Below are positions 37,440 through 46,456 of a DNA stretch of 64,000 bases, piece by piece. The notes under the pieces are model-generated. The model saw nothing but the letters and a program-made list of their open reading frames with translations, was not told where the DNA came from and did no database searches. This DNA is from Spirochaetales bacterium (GTDB lineage: Bacteria; Spirochaetota; Spirochaetia; DSM-2461): NCBI GenBank assembly GCA_022360655.1, contig JAKSCK010000240.1:124001-188000 (forward strand), read 5' to 3'. Positions within the stretch are counted from its first letter, which is position 1; each line of letters begins with the position of its first letter. The position numbers were made by a program, and so were the translations under genes.

Positions 37440-38285
37440 CTAACGTAGAATAAACGTGCGCCCCTTGTGCACAAAGATGGAATGGGAAAGGTAGAGTCCT
37501 AAGGCATCCAATAGGGTCCGTCGCTCAATATCCTTTCCCATCTGCACCAAATCTCGAATAGACGATTTATCACTAATTGGAAGGATTTCTTGGGCAATGA
37601 TGGGACCTTGGTCCAAATCCTCATTGGCAAAATGAGCCGTGGCACCAATGAGTTTTACACCTTTAGCCCAGGCCTGGTGATAGGGTTTGGCTCCCTTAAA
37701 TGCAGGAAGAAAACCATGGTGGATGTTGATGACCGTGTTCACCCATTGACGGGTAAAATCGGCACTGAGGATTTGCATGAACCGAGCCATCACCACCAGA
37801 TTGATTTTGTATTCCTTGAGAATGGTTTGCATGCGTTCTTCCGCGGCCTCTTTTCCCACTGAATAATCCACATGGTAGAAGGGAATCCCAAATTGCCGAG
37901 CCACGGTTTCATTCACCAAGTGGTTGGATATCACCACAGGAATATCGCAGTCCAGTTCCCCATCCCGATGCTTGAGAAGAATCTCCCAAAGGCAGTGATC
38001 GGTTTTGCTCACCAGAATGGCCACTTTTTGTTTGACTTTGGTGTTGAACAGCTGCCAATCCATTTCAAATTCATTGGCCACAGGGGCAATGGCATCCTCA
38101 AAGGCCTGAATTTCAAAGGGGGCCGGAACTTCAAACTCACCTTTGAGCATAAAGGTTCCCGCATCGGAAGCGGTGTGCTGAGTGAGATCCAGGATGTTGG
38201 CGCCGCATTCTGCCATCACCTGGGTGACGGCGGCAATGATGCCTTTGCGGTCGGGGCAGGAAATCTTGATGACAAATCGGTCCAT
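37440..38285 (-). CDS. purU: formyltetrahydrofolate deformylase
   Basis: 281 residues. An N-terminal ACT domain (ISCPDRKGIIAAVTQVMAECGANI) and a C-terminal formyltransferase fold with VVMARFMQILS, NIHHGFLPAFKGAKPYHQA and GATAHFANEDLDQGPII, which contains the catalytic His and Asp of PurU. It hydrolyses 10-formyl-THF to formate and THF, balancing one-carbon units. A promoter TTGCCC-17-TACCCT lies nine bases before the ATG, and there is no Shine-Dalgarno site. Monocistronic. Confidence 0.95.
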   Translation of the reverse strand: MDRFVIKISCPDRKGIIAAVTQVMAECGANILDLTQHTASDAGTFMLKGEFEVPAPFEIQAFEDAIAPVANEFEMDWQLFNTKVKQKVAILVSKTDHCLWEILLKHRDGELDCDIPVVISNHLVNETVARQFGIPFYHVDYSVGKEAAEERMQTILKEYKINLVVMARFMQILSADFTRQWVNTVINIHHGFLPAFKGAKPYHQAWAKGVKLIGATAHFANEDLDQGPIIAQEILPISDKSSIRDLVQMGKDIERRTLLDALGLYLSHSIFVHKGRTFILR

Positions 38286-38294
38286 AGTTCATCT

Positions 38295-38323
38295 AGGGTA
38301 GGGAAAGAGAGCTTGGGGGGCAA
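38295..38323 (-). promoter_or_regulatory. purU promoter
   Basis: TTGCCC (38318-38323), 17-base spacer, TACCCT (38295-38300), nine bases (AGATGAACT) to the ATG. Confidence 0.45.
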
Positions 38324-38352
38324 GGGGGGACTGGTGTTTACCATCGGAAGGT

Positions 38353-38381
38353 CTGACATTGTGGGAGTTCCAGGATAGGAT
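38353..38381 (+). promoter_or_regulatory. promoter of the HAD phosphatase gene
   Basis: CTGACA (38353-38358), 17-base spacer, TAGGAT (38376-38381), six bases (GGTGGG) to the ATG. Predicted leaderless. It is divergent from the purU promoter, 29 bases apart. Confidence 0.55.
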
Positions 38382-38387
38382 GGTGGG

Positions 38388-39002
38388 ATGAAATCTCAGA
38401 TCTCCGTTGTATTTGACCTTGGGGGGGTTCTTTTGAATTGGAATCCCCAGAAATTGATAGAACAGGCCGGAGCCAATGTTCATGAGGCCGCATTGCTGCA
38501 GCGCCATGTCTTTGAACATCAAGATTGGTTGGAGCTGGATAGGGGAACACTGACTCGAGAAATGGCCCAGCAACGGGCTATAGAACGAAGCGATTTAAAG
38601 GCATCACTGGTAGAGCGTCTCTTTGACTTACTTCCAAGCAGTTTGGAGCCCATTCCAGCAATGGTGAAGAATCTTGAATCGTTAGTGGATCAAGGGGTTC
38701 CCTGTTATGTCCTTTCCAACATGCATGAGGCCTCAGCACGATTTTTGGAACAGAACTGTGATTTTTGGCCATTGTTTGAAGGAACATTGTTTTCTTGCGA
38801 TGAAAAACTCATCAAACCGGAGCGGGCCATCTATGAACGGGTGGAAGAGAAGTTTGATTTGAAGGGGCCAAACATCGTGTTCCTTGATGATACCCAAGAC
38901 AATATTCGTGCGGCAAAGCAGCAGGGGTGGGGGACCATCCATGTTCAAGCTTCTGTGGATGTCCGCGGCGAGTTTGCCCGTTGGGGGCTGCTTCCGAATT
39001 GA
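38388..39002 (+). CDS. HAD-superfamily hydrolase, YihX-like
   Basis: 204 residues. HAD motif I VVFDLGGVLLNWN, motif II VLSNMHE, the KPERAIYE Lys motif and motif IV FLDDTQDNIRAA match the YihX/haloacid-dehalogenase-IA group, often sugar phosphatases. The third residue of motif I (G for D) is normal for this branch. It is a cytoplasmic single gene bounded by its own promoter and terminator. Confidence 0.88.
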   Translation: MKSQISVVFDLGGVLLNWNPQKLIEQAGANVHEAALLQRHVFEHQDWLELDRGTLTREMAQQRAIERSDLKASLVERLFDLLPSSLEPIPAMVKNLESLVDQGVPCYVLSNMHEASARFLEQNCDFWPLFEGTLFSCDEKLIKPERAIYERVEEKFDLKGPNIVFLDDTQDNIRAAKQQGWGTIHVQASVDVRGEFARWGLLPN

Positions 39003-39013
39003 TGGACGAGATC

Positions 39014-39036
39014 CCCCGGAGGCTGGCCCTCCGGGG
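39014..39036. terminator. bidirectional terminator hairpin
   Basis: CCCCGGAGG (39014-39022) and CCTCCGGGG (39028-39036) with a five-base loop, between the HAD gene and the end of the sugar ABC operon. Confidence 0.75.
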
Positions 39037-39058
39037 TCGATTTACATTCTGAGTGAAG

Positions 39059-40141
39059 TCAATAACCTGGGATGCGCAACTGACTTTCTTCATCAAAAAG
39101 ATGGAGGCGTGTGCTGTCAAAGGTGAGGGGCAAGAGTTCTCCCGGTTGAACACCACAAGCGGGGGGCATGATGAGTTTTACCACCTCGTCTTCCACTTGA
39201 ACCGCCACAATTTGATGAGACCCCTGGGGTTCCACCACAAGAACAGGAGCTATGAAGAGGGCTTCTTCTTCCCGTACAACCTGAATGCTTTCTGGACGGA
39301 CTCCCAGGATGAGACGGTTTTTTCCATGATTCTCGATGGCCTGATGGAGGGCTGGAGGGGGGGAGAGTTGGAAGCGGGGATGTTCCAGTTTCCCGTTTTT
39401 CCATTCCACTGGAAAAAAGTTGGCAGGTGGGGTTCCGATGAATCCAGCCACAAAGGTATTGGCACTTTGGAAATACACTTCCTCTGGTGTGCCGGTTTGT
39501 ACAATTTCTCCATCCTTCATGATGACGATTCGGTCGGCCATGCTCATGGCTTCACTCTGGTCATGGGTGACAAAGATGCTGGTGGCCCCACTTTCCTGAT
39601 GAATGGTTTTGAGTTCGGTGCGCATGGACACACGGAGTTTGGCATCCAGATTGGACAGGGGTTCATCCATCAAAAAGAGACGAGGTTCCACGGCCAGGGC
39701 CCGGGCCAGGGCCACCCGCTGCTGCTGTCCTCCAGACATTTGCCCAGGAAAGCGTTTGAGAAGCGGTTCGATGCGCACCATCTGGGCCACTTTTTTGACA
39801 CGTTGGTTGAGCTCTTTGCGGTCTACGTTTTTCAGTCTGAGGGCAAAAGCTATGTTGTCATAGACATTCATATGGGGCCAAATGGCGTAGTTTTGAAACA
39901 CCATACTCACTCCCCGGTCTTTGGGTGGGAGGTCTGTGATGTCTTGGCCCTTGAGGATGATGCGTCCCCGAGTGACCGTTTCTAGCCCTGCAATCATGCG
40001 CATGCAGGTGGTTTTTCCACAGCCTGAAGGGCCCAGAAACACCACAAATTCTTTGTCTTTCACATCCAAACTCATGGATCGAACGCCCCAGACGGAACGG
40101 CTGTATCGTTTGGCAAGGTTGGTGAGAGTGAGGGTGGTCAT
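39059..40141 (-). CDS. sugar ABC transporter ATPase (MalK/UgpC type)
   Basis: 360 residues from the ATG at 40141 (GGAGG upstream); the open frame runs another 42 codons upstream with low-complexity sequence. Walker A FLGPSGCGKTTCMRMIAGL, Q-loop VFQNYAIWPHM, signature MSGGQQQRVALARAL, Walker B RLFLMDEPLSNLD, H-loop VTHDQSEAMSMAD, then a C-terminal OB-fold regulatory domain (VRPESIQV). It powers carbohydrate import through the two permeases encoded upstream. Last gene of the operon. Confidence 0.92.
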   Translation of the reverse strand: MTTLTLTNLAKRYSRSVWGVRSMSLDVKDKEFVVFLGPSGCGKTTCMRMIAGLETVTRGRIILKGQDITDLPPKDRGVSMVFQNYAIWPHMNVYDNIAFALRLKNVDRKELNQRVKKVAQMVRIEPLLKRFPGQMSGGQQQRVALARALAVEPRLFLMDEPLSNLDAKLRVSMRTELKTIHQESGATSIFVTHDQSEAMSMADRIVIMKDGEIVQTGTPEEVYFQSANTFVAGFIGTPPANFFPVEWKNGKLEHPRFQLSPPPALHQAIENHGKNRLILGVRPESIQVVREEEALFIAPVLVVEPQGSHQIVAVQVEDEVVKLIMPPACGVQPGELLPLTFDSTRLHLFDEESQLRIPGY

Positions 40142-40184
40142 GGGGCCTCCAAGTGTTGAAATTGGGAGAAATCCAATATTGGGG

Positions 40185-41264
40185 TCATACTTTGACTCCT
40201 CCCCACATTTGCAAGAGATAACGGCGGATGATGAGGGTGAAGAGGATGGCGGGTGCGGCTTGGGCAATGCTTCCAGCGGCTATGAGATGAACCTGGGCGT
40301 TGGCTCCTAAGAGGGACTTGTACACCACCACTGGGAAGGTGGGACGAAACTGGGTGAGGATCAGGGCGTTGATGACTTCATTCCAGGAGGAAATGAAGGA
40401 GTACATGGCACAGGCGGCCAGTCCTGGAACGGCTAAGGGAAGGGTGATACGGAAGAATGCCCCCCTTTTGTTTGCGCCAAAGATTAAGGCGGCTTCCTCC
40501 AAGGATTCCGGAATCCCCATGAATATGCTGGCCGTAATCCAAATGTTCATGGCAATTTGATTCACTGAGTAAATGAGGGATAAACCTGCGGGTCGGTCAT
40601 AAAGGCCCATTCTTCCAAGGATCACCACCATGGGAATGGCAATGGCGACTGGGGGAAACATCCGAACAAAAAGCACGGAGAGCTTTAACACATCCTTTCC
40701 CTTAAAAACATAGCGAGCAAAGGCATAGCCAGCCATTCCTCCAATGACAACAGAAATGAGAATGGTGAGCAGTGCGGTGCTGAGGCTATGGAGCACGGCG
40801 TCTGCCGCTCCGGAATAGAGGCGGAAAAACCGCTGATAATTCTGGGAGAGGGATTTCTGTGCCGTAAATTCATGAAATCCGCTGTTTTGAGCTTTTTGCA
40901 CATGGGAGAGTATTTCTGATGGGGAAAGCGTGGTGTTGCCGTAGTTGGTGAGGAAGCGGGAGAGTTTTTTGGCCACTTCTTCATTGGCTTCAATGTGTTC
41001 TGGTCCAAAGGGCTGCCATTGACTTTGCCCATGGTTCCAAATCAAAAGTCGCGTGGTTTGGGGAGAAATCTTTTCCATCCGATACCGAACTTGAGAGTGG
41101 GGCCAAAGGGGTTTGGGCCATTCGGAATAGGTTTCATAATCGGACATCAGAGAAAAGGTGAAGAGAAAAAAGAGGGGAAAAAGGATGGTGAGGGCCACTG
41201 TGGTGACCAAGAGAGCCAGGGTGGTTTTTTGAGCGGCTTGAAAGAGGGGACGGGGAATGGTCAT
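40185..41264 (-). CDS. sugar ABC permease 2 (MalG-like) with a large extracytoplasmic insert
   Basis: 359 residues. TM1 at ~15-40 is followed by an outward loop of about 115 residues (roughly 42-155), much longer than in ordinary MalG-type permeases; it contains WPKPLWPHSQVRYRMEK and an Asn/Ser-rich part. Five more TM helices then carry the EAA loop EEAALIFGANKRGAFFRITL. Forms the channel with permease 1. It overlaps the end of the permease 1 gene by four bases. Confidence 0.88.
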   Translation of the reverse strand: MTIPRPLFQAAQKTTLALLVTTVALTILFPLFFLFTFSLMSDYETYSEWPKPLWPHSQVRYRMEKISPQTTRLLIWNHGQSQWQPFGPEHIEANEEVAKKLSRFLTNYGNTTLSPSEILSHVQKAQNSGFHEFTAQKSLSQNYQRFFRLYSGAADAVLHSLSTALLTILISVVIGGMAGYAFARYVFKGKDVLKLSVLFVRMFPPVAIAIPMVVILGRMGLYDRPAGLSLIYSVNQIAMNIWITASIFMGIPESLEEAALIFGANKRGAFFRITLPLAVPGLAACAMYSFISSWNEVINALILTQFRPTFPVVVYKSLLGANAQVHLIAAGSIAQAAPAILFTLIIRRYLLQMWGGVKV

Positions 41265-42181
41265 GAGGCCTCCTCCTTTTTTGCACCCAGAGCTCCGGAG
41301 GCTTTGAGATAAGCCACAGAGGCCAAGGAGACAATGAGGGCCACCAGCACAGAAAGAGCCATGCCTTTGCGGAAGAAGGTTTCAGCCGTGTAGAGATCCA
41401 CATTCACCACAATCTGTTCCATTAAGACTGGCAGACGGTTGAAGCCAAAAATCATCACAATGATGAGCCAGATTTGAATGGCTGCGATGATGCGGAGAAT
41501 CATGGCGGTGACGATGGTTTGTTTGAGCATGGGAATGGTGATTTTGTGGAGCACTTGCCAGCGTGTTCCTCCAAAGACTCGTCCTGCTTCAGCCATTTCG
41601 GGTTTGAGTCCCTGCATTCCGGATAACAGTATGATCATCATGAAGGGAATGACCTGCCAGGCATCCACCAGAATGATGAGCAGGATGTTGGCTCCCTGAC
41701 CTCCTGCCAGAAAAGGAATTTTTTCAGCTTCTCCCAGTATCCCAAGATGCACCAGTGCACTGTTGAGCCAGCCATTGGTGGCCAGTCCGCTGTTCCACAT
41801 GGCCCCCACTGCCACGGCTGGGAGAGACATGGGGATGATGGCGAGGAACAGAAACAGTGAGGAGCCACGAAATTTCTTATTGATGAGCAGGGCCAGGGCA
41901 AAGGCCAAAACAAATTCCAGACTCACCGATACCACCACAATGATGGCGGTATTGATGAGGGCACGATAAAACATGGAATCGGTGAAGACAGCCGCATAAT
42001 TCTTTAATGTCCATTCTCCTCCTTGTTTGAGGGGAGCACTGAGAAAACTACCGGAGATGGCATTGAGAACGGGAAAAAGCCAGAAAATAGCGTAATAGAT
42101 GACGGCTGGAGCAATGAGCAGATAGGGAGCCATGCGTTCCTGGCGTTCGCGAATGAGTCCCGGCGTTTTAGATGCATTCAT
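41261..42181 (-). CDS. sugar ABC permease 1 (MalF-like)
   Basis: 306 residues from the ATG at 42181 (GAGGAG upstream), six TM helices (YLLIAPAVIYYAIFWLFPVL first) and the EAA loop EMAEAGRVFGGTRWQVLHKITI. Binding-protein-dependent sugar import permease. It lies between the binding-protein gene and permease 2. Confidence 0.9.
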   Translation of the reverse strand: MNASKTPGLIRERQERMAPYLLIAPAVIYYAIFWLFPVLNAISGSFLSAPLKQGGEWTLKNYAAVFTDSMFYRALINTAIIVVVSVSLEFVLAFALALLINKKFRGSSLFLFLAIIPMSLPAVAVGAMWNSGLATNGWLNSALVHLGILGEAEKIPFLAGGQGANILLIILVDAWQVIPFMMIILLSGMQGLKPEMAEAGRVFGGTRWQVLHKITIPMLKQTIVTAMILRIIAAIQIWLIIVMIFGFNRLPVLMEQIVVNVDLYTAETFFRKGMALSVLVALIVSLASVAYLKASGALGAKKEEAS

Positions 42182-42234
42182 GAAAAGCTCCTCTTTGTTG
42201 ATGAACAAGGCGGCCGGAAAGGCCGCCTCTCATG

Positions 42235-43470
42235 CTATTTCTTGAGGGCGTCGATACGGTCTTGAGCATCATTGAGATAGGCTGTGCTCACTTCACCTTT
42301 TTTGAGAATCAGTTCTTGGAAGGCATCGTCATACACCTGTTTTACAGCACCCCAGGAACTGTAATCACCACCAGGGACACCAGAAACCACGCCATTCTTC
42401 ATCACCATGATGCCTTTGGCAATGATTTCGTCTTGCACGGAATCGCCCAGCTGCTCTATGGCTTCATCAATGGGTGGAATGAATCCTCCTGTTCCCCGTG
42501 CCACTTTGACTGCCATGGCTGGTTCAGTCATGTATTCAATGAATTTTACCGCCAGTTCGGGGTGTGGAGCCCCTTTCACCACGGCAAAACCACTGGTTCC
42601 GGCGATGGAACCAATTCCTTTGGGACCTGCAGGAGCAGGGGCCAAAATATAGGCGGAGGGATTGGACTGGTAGGCATCGCCACAGCGCACCATGTGGGCC
42701 ACGGTCATCCAGGCCTCACCATTCTTCATAGGAACAGACACATTGTCATAGCTGTTCACCGTGGGGGTGTAGGCGTATTGCATCTTGGTGAGAAGCTCCC
42801 AGGCTTCCATAGCCTCAGGACTATTGATGACTGGGAAGTCACTGCCGTAGGAAAGGAACATTCCGCCGTACATGTAAATCAACGATTTCTGAGGAATACC
42901 AGTGACAGCTGCTTTGCCTTCTCCTTCTCCCTCTGCAACGGCAGCAGCCCAATTCACATAGTCTTCCCAACGGAGATCTTGTGGATCGACACCTGTGGGC
43001 ATGTAGGGCATGGCCTTTTTGTTGATGAGCGTGAGATACACATCTCCACCCACAGGGGCAAAGTAGGTCTGTCCATTCATAGAAATACTTTCAGTGAAAG
43101 CTTTTGAGAAGGTTCGATCGGTCCATTGATCCACAGGAAGGGGCATCACATAGTCATTGCGAATCCAATTGGCCATCTGACCGGCATGCGAGACCACCAC
43201 ATCGGTGGTGACTCGTCCGGATTCTTTTTGGAATTGAGCCCGTTTGAGCAGGGGTTCATCCTCAATGATTTCGAACATCACCATGCAATTGTTGGCCTCT
43301 TCAAAGGCGGGAAACACTTCGTCAATCAAAAATTGCTGTTCTCCCGGTTGGGAGTAGAGACGAGAAGAGACCACGAGTCGTGTGGGTTCATCACCCTCCT
43401 CTGCTCCGCCATTCGCAAAGAGGAGGGCCGGTAAAATCAGCAACACAGTCATCAGGGCGCGGAACTTCAT
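42235..43470 (-). CDS. sugar ABC transporter substrate-binding protein
   Basis: 411 residues starting at ATG 43470 with GGAGG at a good distance. The signal peptide MKFRALMTVLLILPALLFA is followed by NGGAEEGDEPTRLVV; there is no lipobox Cys. The family-1 extracellular solute-binding fold (FPAFEEANNCMVMFEI, LINKKAMPYMPTGVDPQDLRWEDYVNWAA) ends in LNDAQDRIDALKK. Captures an oligosaccharide or sugar in the periplasm. It overlaps the upstream glycosidase-like gene by four bases. Confidence 0.9.
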   Translation of the reverse strand: MKFRALMTVLLILPALLFANGGAEEGDEPTRLVVSSRLYSQPGEQQFLIDEVFPAFEEANNCMVMFEIIEDEPLLKRAQFQKESGRVTTDVVVSHAGQMANWIRNDYVMPLPVDQWTDRTFSKAFTESISMNGQTYFAPVGGDVYLTLINKKAMPYMPTGVDPQDLRWEDYVNWAAAVAEGEGEGKAAVTGIPQKSLIYMYGGMFLSYGSDFPVINSPEAMEAWELLTKMQYAYTPTVNSYDNVSVPMKNGEAWMTVAHMVRCGDAYQSNPSAYILAPAPAGPKGIGSIAGTSGFAVVKGAPHPELAVKFIEYMTEPAMAVKVARGTGGFIPPIDEAIEQLGDSVQDEIIAKGIMVMKNGVVSGVPGGDYSSWGAVKQVYDDAFQELILKKGEVSTAYLNDAQDRIDALKK

Positions 43471-44840
43471 AAGATACCTCCGTTTATTGTTTCCCGTTGA
43501 ACGGGATTTTTTCTGATGTGTTGGGCCCACTGGGGATTCCAGAGGGGCAATTCATCGCGGTTTGCTGTGAGATCTGTGATGATGGGCAAAGAAGTGGATG
43601 TGATGATTTCGGTCTTGTCCCTGGGAATGATGAGGGGGCGACGGAAACCAAGGGTTTCGATGAGGGTGGTATCGGATTGGCCAAGAGGCGTGCCGCCACG
43701 AAGTGTTCCATCATCGAGTACCGAAACTGGCCGCCAAGTGGCTTCAAAGGCATCGGCAGGATAGTAATCACTGATTCCTTGAATCCAAACTTTGAGCCCC
43801 AATAGATGCATTTCATCAATGAGCTGGCGATTGCCTTTTCCCCAGGGGCTTGCTGGAGGAAGAGGAGTGGCTCGGCCTGCCATTTGGTCAAGCTGAACCC
43901 ATTGGGCTCCATACTCCTTGAGCTGTTTGGCCTGAGAGATGAGATGGGTCTGCCACGCCGGAAAAGCGGGGTCCATCACAACAAAATCATGTTTTCCATA
44001 GTGCTCAAGAATCCATTGCCCTCTTTCATCACAAAGGGCTCCAGGAATGAGGTGTGAGTTCTCCACCAAACATTCCAATCTGGCCAGTCGAGCATTCATG
44101 TAGAGTGAGGTTTGATAACCCAAATCTTGAACCTGATGCAGAGCTTGGGTCAGTTTTGAAGCTCCACCCAATTGGGAGGCTGGAGTGTAATGTGGGTAAT
44201 CGCAGTCATGCCCACCAGAGGTGTAGCCAAAGACATGAATCAGACTTCCAGGGATGGGTGATTGTTTTTTTGCCAGGTTCAATGCGGCCTCTGAAATGAT
44301 GGAAAACCCTTTTCCCTGGGGAACCTGGGTAATTCCAGAGGGTGCAATCATCCCCATTTGATGCATGGTGGGCTGCTGGGGAGGGAGAGACAGAAGAGGA
44401 GGGCGGATGCGATAAAGATTCCAAATTCCACAGGTTCCACAAAAACAGAAATCCACCTGATGGGTGGAAGGGGATGAAACACGGATACTGCGTACCCGCC
44501 CCTGGGAATCAGAACAGGGGGAAAACACCACCAGAGAATCCTTTTCTTCCAGTGCCACAGCTGGAACGGATGCGGTGGAAGGATAGGCAATGTGAATCCC
44601 TGATTCTTGCCTTCCTAAGGCACATAGAGCCCAATGAGCCGCAGATAAATCAAAGGATTCCCCTTCTCGGTTGGGCCAGTGGAGAGTGCCTTTTCCCTTA
44701 AAACTCAGGCGGATTTGACCATATTCCCCCTCTTCCTCTTGTTGAATAAAACGATGGATATGGCCTTTCTGTGGAAGCCTTTTGAGAGGAGGCTGGGCAT
44801 GAAGATGAATGGTGAGCTTGGGAGAGGTGTAGATTTTCAT
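43467..44840 (-). CDS. putative glycoside hydrolase (TIM-barrel, DUF6259-like)
   Basis: 457 residues without a signal peptide. An N-terminal beta-sandwich (~1-170) is followed by an alpha/beta barrel with IHVFGYTSGGHDCDYPHYTP, YMNARLARLE, FVVMDPAFPAWQTHL and WVQLDQMAG, resembling catalytic strands of GH36-type and DUF6259 enzymes. It is probably a cytoplasmic hydrolase or phosphorylase for the sugar imported by the operon. The catalytic residues are not certain (Asp of VQLDQ is a candidate). Start ATG 44840 overlaps the glycosyltransferase stop by four bases. Confidence 0.6.
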   Translation of the reverse strand: MKIYTSPKLTIHLHAQPPLKRLPQKGHIHRFIQQEEEGEYGQIRLSFKGKGTLHWPNREGESFDLSAAHWALCALGRQESGIHIAYPSTASVPAVALEEKDSLVVFSPCSDSQGRVRSIRVSSPSTHQVDFCFCGTCGIWNLYRIRPPLLSLPPQQPTMHQMGMIAPSGITQVPQGKGFSIISEAALNLAKKQSPIPGSLIHVFGYTSGGHDCDYPHYTPASQLGGASKLTQALHQVQDLGYQTSLYMNARLARLECLVENSHLIPGALCDERGQWILEHYGKHDFVVMDPAFPAWQTHLISQAKQLKEYGAQWVQLDQMAGRATPLPPASPWGKGNRQLIDEMHLLGLKVWIQGISDYYPADAFEATWRPVSVLDDGTLRGGTPLGQSDTTLIETLGFRRPLIIPRDKTEIITSTSLPIITDLTANRDELPLWNPQWAQHIRKNPVQRETINGGIL

Positions 44841-46195
44841 GCTGGAAAGGCCTCATGGAGAAGGCGTTGCAATGTGTCTTTGCCATGATGGGTTGAGGCC
44901 CGTTGAGCATTGCGTTCAATACGCTGGGCGGTTTCTGATTGGAGCAACACACGCACCACCTCCTCAACACAGGTGTTCACAACGGAATCTGGAAGACTGT
45001 AGAGTCCTGTCAGGTCATCTTTTTGGGCTTGATCTCCTAAGCTGAGAACCTCATAGCCCTCTTCTTTGATATCTGCTTTGTACACCGGGTACTCAAACAA
45101 AAGAATGGGAAGACGGGCAAAGATGGCCTCAAGAAATTGATTGCCCCAGCCTTCATGCAGACTGGGATAGGAGAACAAATCGGCAAAGGGATAGGCATCA
45201 AACAGGGAATAGAAACGCTTACCGCCCTTCACGCGGCGTTCCCGTTCTATCATTGAATCTAGAAAGCTATGGGGAATGGGAGTTAATCTCTTTTGAAGAG
45301 TTTGTTTATAGGTTTGGGATTCTTTTTCTGCATAGCCAGCCAAAAGAAAATGGAAACGACTTTCAGAGGTGATTTTTTTCCCGTTATAAAGTGTTCTGCC
45401 CCGTAAACGAGAGAGTATAGGCTCCTGATTCAGTGCCTCGAGAATGGGAATCATCATTTCAATTCCCTTTCGGGGCACAATACGGGTGGATTGCAGAATG
45501 ATGATGTCTTTTTCATGGAATCCGGCCTCAGCAGGGAGATGAGAATTCCATGAATCCTTTTGCCAGGGTGAGGCATGAAAATCAAGAGTATCGGGAAACA
45601 CCTGGGCTTTGATGGTTCCCCGTTTTAAGAGCTCTTTTTGAGCCATGCTGTTAATCACACCATGATGCAGTTGGGGAAGAACAGGAGGAAGGATCTGTTC
45701 CACGAGCTCTCTCACTTTACCCGGGGGAGGGAGGTGGAAATGCTCTCGTTCCCAATAGAAATCATGATGAGTTGCCAGGGTAGGAATGGGCCGTTCTTTC
45801 AGTATCTGATAAAACGCCAGAGCCGCTGGCAAATGGCGACCATGGGAAAAAATGTTATGGAGAAAGAGATAATCTGGGCGAAGCTGGGCCAGAATGACTT
45901 CCAAGGGGGCCATGATGTTGGCGGCTTCCTCTTGGATGCGGTGAAAGAGCTCCTCTTGATGGCCAGAATAGCGTGATTCAAAAACATCATAGGTGATTTG
46001 ACGAATGGCTGGACGATCAAAGTGGAGGAGTGGCAAAAGACGATGCACACCTTGGCCTTCCCCGGCCAAAGTCAAAACCTCACCCCCTTCATCCTGAAGA
46101 ATCTTCATGCGTTTCTCTATCTCAAGAGAGACACCATCGGTTCCTCCCATGCGGTAGTGAATGAAAAGTGATCGAGTGGACGCAAAAGAGGCCAC
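44837..46195 (-). CDS. GT4-type glycosyltransferase, first gene of the sugar ABC operon
   Basis: About 453 residues. An N-terminal GT-B domain with IHYRMGGTDGVSLEIEKRM and LFLHNIFSHGRHLP; a C-terminal domain with LQSTRIVPRKGIEMMIPIL and the EX7E motif in SLHEGWGNQFLEAIFARLP, as in GT4 enzymes such as sucrose or trehalose synthases. It probably moves a sugar from an activated donor. An upstream TTG at 46231 would look like the start, but it is the -35 box TTGACA, and TATCCT lies 18 bases on and six before GTG 46195. GTG is therefore taken as the leaderless start. Operon order GT, glycosidase, binding protein, permeases, ATPase. Confidence 0.75.
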   Translation of the reverse strand: MASFASTRSLFIHYRMGGTDGVSLEIEKRMKILQDEGGEVLTLAGEGQGVHRLLPLLHFDRPAIRQITYDVFESRYSGHQEELFHRIQEEAANIMAPLEVILAQLRPDYLFLHNIFSHGRHLPAALAFYQILKERPIPTLATHHDFYWEREHFHLPPPGKVRELVEQILPPVLPQLHHGVINSMAQKELLKRGTIKAQVFPDTLDFHASPWQKDSWNSHLPAEAGFHEKDIIILQSTRIVPRKGIEMMIPILEALNQEPILSRLRGRTLYNGKKITSESRFHFLLAGYAEKESQTYKQTLQKRLTPIPHSFLDSMIERERRVKGGKRFYSLFDAYPFADLFSYPSLHEGWGNQFLEAIFARLPILLFEYPVYKADIKEEGYEVLSLGDQAQKDDLTGLYSLPDSVVNTCVEEVVRVLLQSETAQRIERNAQRASTHHGKDTLQRLLHEAFPA

Positions 46196-46201
46196 GAAGC
46201 C

Positions 46202-46231
46202 AGGATAGAGGGGTCCTGAAACCTCTGTCAA
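46202..46231 (-). promoter_or_regulatory. promoter of the sugar ABC operon
   Basis: Perfect TTGACA (46226-46231), 18-base spacer, TATCCT (46202-46207), six bases to GTG 46195. No Shine-Dalgarno sequence follows. Confidence 0.65.
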
Positions 46232-46408
46232 TAAAAATATACAAATGACTATTTAAACCCGTGTGGATCATCAGAAAGTCTGATTCAACAACAATACATG
46301 CGCATTTCGTGAGTGGGTCTTACCGATGTTGCAATGAAAGAAATCCCATCAAAGAAAGCCATGACCGCGATCCGGGTGGGAATGGAATTGGATTATGCAT
46401 TCGAAGGA

Positions 46409-46443
46409 GCACCCCCAGCTGGTTTCTTCGGGGCTGGGAGTGC
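46409..46443 (-). terminator. terminator-like hairpin after the second KamA gene
   Basis: GCACCCCCAGC (46409-46419) pairs with GCTGGGAGTGC (46433-46443) with one mismatch and a 13-base loop, close to the gene's stop. Weak T-run. The remaining ~150 bases to the sugar operon show no gene. Confidence 0.5.
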
Positions 46444-46456
46444 ATGGAACCATAGA

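Noticed and set aside
39053-39985. 310-codon rightward frame
   Set aside because: Antisense to the MalK-type ATPase with intact Walker motifs.
42232-43107. 291-codon rightward frame
   Set aside because: Antisense to the sugar-binding protein; no start signal.
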